The notes under the pieces were generated by a model. That model made no database searches, was not told where the DNA came from, and saw only the letters and a list, made by a program, of their open reading frames with translations. A stretch of DNA of 9,488 nt from Burkholderiaceae bacterium (GTDB lineage: Bacteria; Pseudomonadota; Gammaproteobacteria; Burkholderiales; Burkholderiaceae_C): contig JALOSD010000054.1 of NCBI GenBank assembly GCA_025458585.1, positions 1 through 9,488 on the forward strand, written 5' to 3'. Shown here piece by piece: positions 6,061-9,488 of the stretch. The number at the start of each line of letters is the position of its first letter. Within the stretch, counting starts at the first letter, position 1. The translations under genes were made by a program, and so were the position numbers.

Positions 6061-7239
6061 TCAGCGCTCGACGGCGAGCGCGACGCCCATGCCGCCGCCG
6101 ATGCAAAGCGCCGCCAGCCCTTTCTTCGCGTCGCGGCGCTGCATCTCGTGCAGCAGCGTCACGAGGATGCGGCAGCCGCTGGCGCCGATCGGGTGGCCGA
6201 TCGCGATCGCACCGCCGTTGACGTTGACCTTCGCGGGGTCGGCCTCGAGCACCCTGTTGACGGCGCAGGCCTGGGCGGCGAACGCCTCGTTGAGCTCGAA
6301 CAGGTCGACGTCGCCGACGCTCCAGCCGGCGCGCGCAAGCGCCTTCTTCGACGCCGGCACCGGGCCCATGCCCATCGTCGCCGGGTCGAGGCCACTCGTG
6401 CCGTAGCTCGCGATGCGCGCGAGCGGCTTCAGGCCGAGCTCGGCCGCCTTCGTCGCGCTCATCACGACCACGGCGGCCGCGCCGTCGTTGATGCCCGACG
6501 CGTTGCCGGCGGTCACGCTGCCGGCCTTGTCGAACGCCGGGCGCAGGCCGGCGAGCGCGTCGGCGCTCGTGTTCTTGTTGATGAACTCGTCGCTGTCGAA
6601 GACGAGCGCATCGCCCTTGCGTTGCGGGATCGTCACGCCGACGATCTCGTCGCGGAATCGACCGGCCTCCTGCGCCGCCGCCGCCTTCTGCTGGCTGGCC
6701 AGCGCGAGCGCGTCCTGCATGTCGCGCGTGATGCCGTGCGCCTTCGCGACGTTCTCCGCCGTGATGCCCATGTGGTACTGGTTGTAGACGTCCCACAGGC
6801 CGTCGACGATCATCGAGTCGATCATCTTCCAGTCGCCCATGCGCTGGCCGTCGCGGCTGTTCAGCAGCACGTGCGGGCTGGCGCTCATGTTCTCCTGCCC
6901 GCCGGCGACGACGATCTCGCTGTCGCCGGTGGCCACCGCCTGTGCGGCGAGCATCACGGCCTTCAGGCCCGAGCCGCAGACCGCGTTGATCGTCAGCGCG
7001 GGCGTCTCCTTGGCCACCCCCGCCTTCATCATCGCCTGGCGCGCCGGGTTCTGGCCGGCGCCGGCGGCGAGCACCTGGCCCATGATCACTTCGCCGATCT
7101 GCGCCGGGTCGAGCCTGGCGCGGGCGATCGCCTCGCGGATCACGACCGCGCCGAGCTCGGTCGCGGCGGTTCTGGCGAGCGTGCCGCCGAACTTGCCGAC
7201 CGCGGTGCGGGCAGCCGAGACGATGACGATGTCGCTCAT
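6061..7239 (-). CDS. phaA: Acetyl-CoA C-acetyltransferase (beta-ketothiolase)
   Basis: A 392-residue biosynthetic thiolase that condenses two acetyl-CoA to acetoacetyl-CoA, the first step of PHB synthesis. All catalytic residues are present: nucleophile C88 in NAVCGSGLKA, NEAF (317-320), H349 in GHPIGASG and C379 in LCIGGGMG. Length and motifs match the PhaA family exactly, with no sign of damage. AAGGAG (7247-7252) lies 7 nt before ATG 7239. It is 37 bp after phaC and 88 bp before phaB on the same strand, so the three are very likely one transcript. A degradative role with longer substrates is possible for thiolases in general, but the phaC/phaB context argues for PHB synthesis. Confidence 0.96.
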   Translation of the reverse strand: MSDIVIVSAARTAVGKFGGTLARTAATELGAVVIREAIARARLDPAQIGEVIMGQVLAAGAGQNPARQAMMKAGVAKETPALTINAVCGSGLKAVMLAAQAVATGDSEIVVAGGQENMSASPHVLLNSRDGQRMGDWKMIDSMIVDGLWDVYNQYHMGITAENVAKAHGITRDMQDALALASQQKAAAAQEAGRFRDEIVGVTIPQRKGDALVFDSDEFINKNTSADALAGLRPAFDKAGSVTAGNASGINDGAAAVVVMSATKAAELGLKPLARIASYGTSGLDPATMGMGPVPASKKALARAGWSVGDVDLFELNEAFAAQACAVNRVLEADPAKVNVNGGAIAIGHPIGASGCRILVTLLHEMQRRDAKKGLAALCIGGGMGVALAVER

Positions 7240-7276
7240 GGGGAGTCTCCTTGGGTCGGGGTTGTCGATGACGGCT

Positions 7277-8983
7277 TCAGGCCTTCTGTTTGACGTAGCG
7301 GCCGGGCGCAGGTTCGATCGCCTCGTGGCCGTGGCCGCCGTACGTCTTCGGCGCCGGCACCAGCTTGCCGGCGTGCGGCTTCACCCAGGCGCTCCAGTCG
7401 GTCCACCAGCTGCCGGGGTGCTCGGTCGCGCCCTCGAACCACTCGCGAGCGCTCGGGGGCAGCTGCTCGTTCGTCCAGTGGCTGCGCTTGCCCTTGGCCG
7501 GCGGGTTGATGACGCCGGCGATGTGGCCGCTCGCGCCGAGCACGAATCGCTTCTTGCCCTTCAGGATCGCCGTGCTCGCGTACGCGGCCTCCCACGGCAC
7601 GATGTGGTCTTCGCGCGACGCGTAGACGAACACCGGCGCCTCGATGCGGCCGAGATCGACCTTCTCGCCGCACGTGGTCAGCCGGCCGGGGATCTTCAGC
7701 TCGTCCTGCAGGTACGTGTGGCGCAGGTACCAGCAGTACATCGGCCCGGGCAGGTTGGTGCTGTCGCCGTTCCAGTACAGCAGGTCGAACGGCGGCGGCG
7801 ATTCGCCCTTCAGGTAGTTGCCCACGACGTAGTTCCATACCAGGTCGTTCGGGCGCAGGAAGCTGAACGTCGTCGCCAGCTCCTTGCCCTTGAGCAGCCT
7901 GGGCCCGGCGGGCGCGTCGGCGCCGATCGTCATCTCGCGCAGCTGCACCGAGGCCTCGTCGACGAACAGGTCGAGGATGCCCGTGTTCGAGAAGTCGAGC
8001 AGCGTCGTCAGCAGCGTCAGGCTCGCCGCCGGCTGTTCGCCGCGCGCCGCGAGCACCGCGAGCGCGGTCGAGACGATCGTGCCGCCGACGCAGAAGCCGA
8101 GCATGTCCAGCGTCCTGCGCCCGGTGATCGCCTGCACGGCGCGGATCGCGGCAATCGGACCCTCCTCGATGTAGTCGTCCCACGTCTTGGCGGCGAGCGA
8201 CTCGTCGGGGTTGCGCCAGCTCACGACGAAGGTGCGGTGCCCCTGCGCGACGGTGTAGCGGATGAAGGAGTTGTCGGGCTGCAGGTCGAGGATGTAGTAC
8301 TTGTTGATGCACGGCGGCACGAACAGGAACGGCTTGTCGTGCACCTTCTCGGTCAGCGGCTTGTACTCGATGAGCTGGATCAGGTCGTTCTCGAACACCA
8401 CCGCGCCCTCGGTGGTGGCCACGTTGCGTCCGACCTCGAACACGCTGGTGTCGGTCTGCGACACGTGGCCCTGCTGCAGGTCCTGCAACAGGTGCCGCAT
8501 GCCGTGCGCGATGCTCTCGCCGCGCGTCTCGAGCGCCTTGCGCTGCGCCTCGGGGTTCAGCGCGAGGTAGTTGCTCGGGCTGGCGGCGTCGAGCCACTGC
8601 TGCACTGCGAAGCGCACGCGCTGGCGTGTCTTCTCGTCGCCCTCGAGCGACTCGGCCATCTGCAGCAGCGTGCGCGCGTTGAGCAGGTAGACCTGCGCGA
8701 GGTACGCGGCGGCAGGGTTGGCGGCCCAGTCCTGCGCGGCGAAGCGCCTGTCGGGCAGCGCGGCGGCCTGACCCTGCTGCGACTGGGCGCGATCGAGGGT
8801 CGCGTTCCACAGCAGCGTCGCTTCCTTCAGATAATCGGCCTGCAGGCGCGCGACGGCCTGCGTCGGCAGGCTCAGGCCGGAGAACGACTTCCAGATCTCG
8901 CCGACCGCCGAGCCGAATGCCTGGGCCGAGTCACCGAGCGCTGTCGGCGAGTTGCTGGTCTTCGGGGTCACCTTGGTCTCCAT
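7277..8983 (-). CDS. phaC: Class I poly(3-hydroxyalkanoate) synthase
   Basis: A 568-residue cytoplasmic, granule-associated polyester synthase that polymerises (R)-3-hydroxybutyryl-CoA and releases CoA. The N-terminal domain (about 75-245) holds NEAQRK-like and KPFLFVPPCINKYYILDLQP segments. The alpha/beta-hydrolase core has the lipase-box-like GFCVGG (296-301) with nucleophile C298. D459 (SREDHIVPW) and H487 (GASGHIAG) complete the triad, equivalent to C319/D480/H508 of C. necator. A single full-length subunit with no phaE or phaR partner makes it class I. I chose ATG 8983; the frame extends to a GTG at 9034 (585 residues), but the extra 17 residues (NKNAGDAPCCRRAVDP) look non-coding. Neither start has a clear ribosome site. 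It is the first gene of phaCAB; no phaR or phasin gene is in the window. Confidence 0.95.
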   Translation of the reverse strand: METKVTPKTSNSPTALGDSAQAFGSAVGEIWKSFSGLSLPTQAVARLQADYLKEATLLWNATLDRAQSQQGQAAALPDRRFAAQDWAANPAAAYLAQVYLLNARTLLQMAESLEGDEKTRQRVRFAVQQWLDAASPSNYLALNPEAQRKALETRGESIAHGMRHLLQDLQQGHVSQTDTSVFEVGRNVATTEGAVVFENDLIQLIEYKPLTEKVHDKPFLFVPPCINKYYILDLQPDNSFIRYTVAQGHRTFVVSWRNPDESLAAKTWDDYIEEGPIAAIRAVQAITGRRTLDMLGFCVGGTIVSTALAVLAARGEQPAASLTLLTTLLDFSNTGILDLFVDEASVQLREMTIGADAPAGPRLLKGKELATTFSFLRPNDLVWNYVVGNYLKGESPPPFDLLYWNGDSTNLPGPMYCWYLRHTYLQDELKIPGRLTTCGEKVDLGRIEAPVFVYASREDHIVPWEAAYASTAILKGKKRFVLGASGHIAGVINPPAKGKRSHWTNEQLPPSAREWFEGATEHPGSWWTDWSAWVKPHAGKLVPAPKTYGGHGHEAIEPAPGRYVKQKA

Positions 8984-9122
8984 GGGGTCTACGGCGCGGC
9001 GGCAGCATGGAGCGTCGCCGGCGTTTTTGTTCACCCGAGTTGTACGCGACGATGCTTACCGCATGTTTGCGTGCGCTCTCATTGTCTGAAATTCACGACC
9101 CGTCCGATCGGAGTCCTGCCCG
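8984..9122. promoter_or_regulatory. Divergent control region upstream of phaC and the small membrane-protein gene
   Basis: This 139-bp gap lies between the phaC start (leftward) and the 84-residue gene (rightward). An AT-richer patch at about 9081-9095 (ATTGTCTGAAATTCA) is the likeliest promoter zone, but I found no convincing -35/-10 pair on either strand; TACAAC on the minus strand near 9040 is only a partial -10 match. GGAG at 9110-9113 lies 9 nt before ATG 9123 and is the ribosome site of the rightward gene. A perfect short inverted repeat lies at 9052-9064. Confidence 0.4.
9052..9064. promoter_or_regulatory. Inverted repeat ATGC-N5-GCAT upstream of phaC, candidate operator
   Basis: ATGC-TTACC-GCAT is a perfect 4-bp inverted repeat with a 5-base spacer, centred about 75 bp upstream of the phaC ATG. 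Several further TGC/GCA triplets lie beside it (9061-9074). The PHA regulator PhaR is known in other species to bind TGC-rich repeats upstream of pha genes. The match here is short and could be chance. Confidence 0.25.
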
Positions 9123-9377
9123 ATGTACCTGGTTCCGATCGCCTGGATGTACGTTGTCTTGATGGTGGCCATCGTCGAGGCGACGGCACCGAACGGCACG
9201 TGGCTCGGTGCCCTCGTGATCATGTACGTGCTCGGCACGCCGGCGCGGCGGCGCGCGCGCCAGGCCGCCGAGGCCGCGGAAGCGCAGGCGGCGATCGCGG
9301 CGTCAGCCGGCGCGGCGCCAGATGGCCGCGACGTGGCGGCCGGTGACGCTGTCGCGACGGAACGAAAAGAACCTTGA
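9123..9377 (+). CDS. Small membrane protein of unknown function
   Basis: An 84-residue protein. Residues 1-20 (MYLVPIAWMYVVLMVAIVEA) form a hydrophobic segment, and residues about 25-38 (GTWLGALVIMYVLG) a second, unusually short one. TPARRRARQ follows, which should face the cytoplasm, and then a low-complexity Ala/Glu-rich tail. I recall small betaproteobacterial membrane proteins of this pattern in which a longer Pro-containing hydrophobic stretch precedes the GTPARRR segment; relative to those this one seems to lack about a dozen residues in the second segment. GGAG (9110-9113) 9 nt upstream supports ATG 9123. The last 75 bp overlap the 3' end of pgeF on the other strand, so part of the tail is constrained by that gene. 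Function unknown. Confidence 0.68.
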   Translation: MYLVPIAWMYVVLMVAIVEATAPNGTWLGALVIMYVLGTPARRRARQAAEAAEAQAAIAASAGAAPDGRDVAAGDAVATERKEP

Positions 9378-9488
9378 CCGGTCCTCGAAGGTGCACCAGC
9401 GCCCGCCACTGACGTCGACGACGCCGGCACGTGCCAGCCGCTCGCGCGCCAGTCCCGGCAGGTCGCAGCGCCAGCGCGCGCTGCCGTC
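9303..9488 (-). CDS. pgeF: Peptidoglycan editing factor / polyphenol-oxidase-like laccase-domain protein, C-terminal end only
   Basis: The minus strand is open from the right edge to a TGA at 9303-9305, giving the last 61 residues of a protein whose start is outside the window. The pattern LARERLARAGVVDVSGGRWCTF, then RFFSFRRDSVTGRHVAAIW, matches my recollection of the C-terminus of the YfiH/PgeF (DUF152, multicopper polyphenol oxidase) family, whose ends read CT-x-S/E-D ... RFYSYRRD ... TGR. These proteins are implicated in removing misincorporated residues from peptidoglycan precursors, using a Zn site of His and Cys residues that would lie outside this fragment. It lies on the same strand as phaC, 319 bp upstream, an order I recall from related Burkholderiales. 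It overlaps the tail of the plus-strand small gene by 75 bp. Confidence 0.8.
   Translation of the reverse strand, partial: DGSARWRCDLPGLARERLARAGVVDVSGGRWCTFEDRSRFFSFRRDSVTGRHVAAIWRRAG

Noticed and set aside
8984..9034. GTG at 9034 as the phaC start.
   Set aside because: The added 17 residues look non-coding and no ribosome site precedes it. It would give a length close to C. necator PhaC, so it is not fully excluded.
6839..9346. An 835-codon open frame on the plus strand antisense to phaA and phaC.
   Set aside because: It is rich in Arg, Val, His and Ala with no recognisable domain and lies opposite well-identified phaA and phaC; a typical antisense shadow in GC-rich DNA.

Overview
The window is about 9.5 kb of very GC-rich DNA. 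Its gene content fits a betaproteobacterium of the order Burkholderiales: the phaCAB genes are Cupriavidus necator-like class I, pgeF lies upstream of phaC, and the metal-enzyme operon is Aromatoleum-like. The placement rests on recalled protein families, not on a database search. No RNA genes, mobile elements or CRISPR arrays are visible, and nearly all of the sequence is coding.

Left edge (1-720, minus strand): the 5' part of a class I SAM-dependent methyltransferase with an N-terminal hydrophobic segment. That segment is encoded by a 12-nt tandem repeat. A 113-bp divergent region (721-833) separates it from a five-gene plus-strand cluster.

Centre (834-5156, plus strand): a tungsten aldehyde oxidoreductase (AOR) operon. 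aorA encodes a 16-cysteine ferredoxin-type subunit with four [4Fe-4S] sites, aorB the W-bis-pterin catalytic subunit, and aorC an FAD/NAD(P)-binding subunit. A MoaD/ThiS-like small protein ending in Gly-Gly follows, and then a 99-residue protein of unknown function. The three large subunits match the layout of the mesophilic Aromatoleum-type AOR, in which electrons pass between aldehyde (or acid, or H2) at AorB, the AorA Fe-S relay and NAD at AorC. The MoaD-like protein probably serves pterin-cofactor sulfur transfer. Stem-loops sit in the aorA leader, the aorB-aorC gap and the gap before the last gene.

Right half (5235-8983, minus strand): phaC-phaA-phaB, transcribed toward the AOR operon. 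It encodes the full route from acetyl-CoA to poly-3-hydroxybutyrate (thiolase, NADPH-dependent acetoacetyl-CoA reductase, class I synthase). The two operons converge on a 78-bp gap with a strong GC hairpin. Upstream of phaC lies a 139-bp control region, then a small two-segment membrane protein gene on the plus strand (9123-9377). The 3' end of that gene overlaps, tail to tail, the 3' end of a minus-strand pgeF/yfiH (laccase-domain) gene that runs off the right edge.

Functionally the window joins two redox modules: a W enzyme exchanging electrons between aldehydes/acids and NAD, and a polyester storage pathway that consumes reducing power. Their adjacency may be chance. The least-understood items are the 99-residue protein, the intercistronic stem-loops of the aor operon, and the exported or anchored methyltransferase with its repeat-encoded membrane segment.
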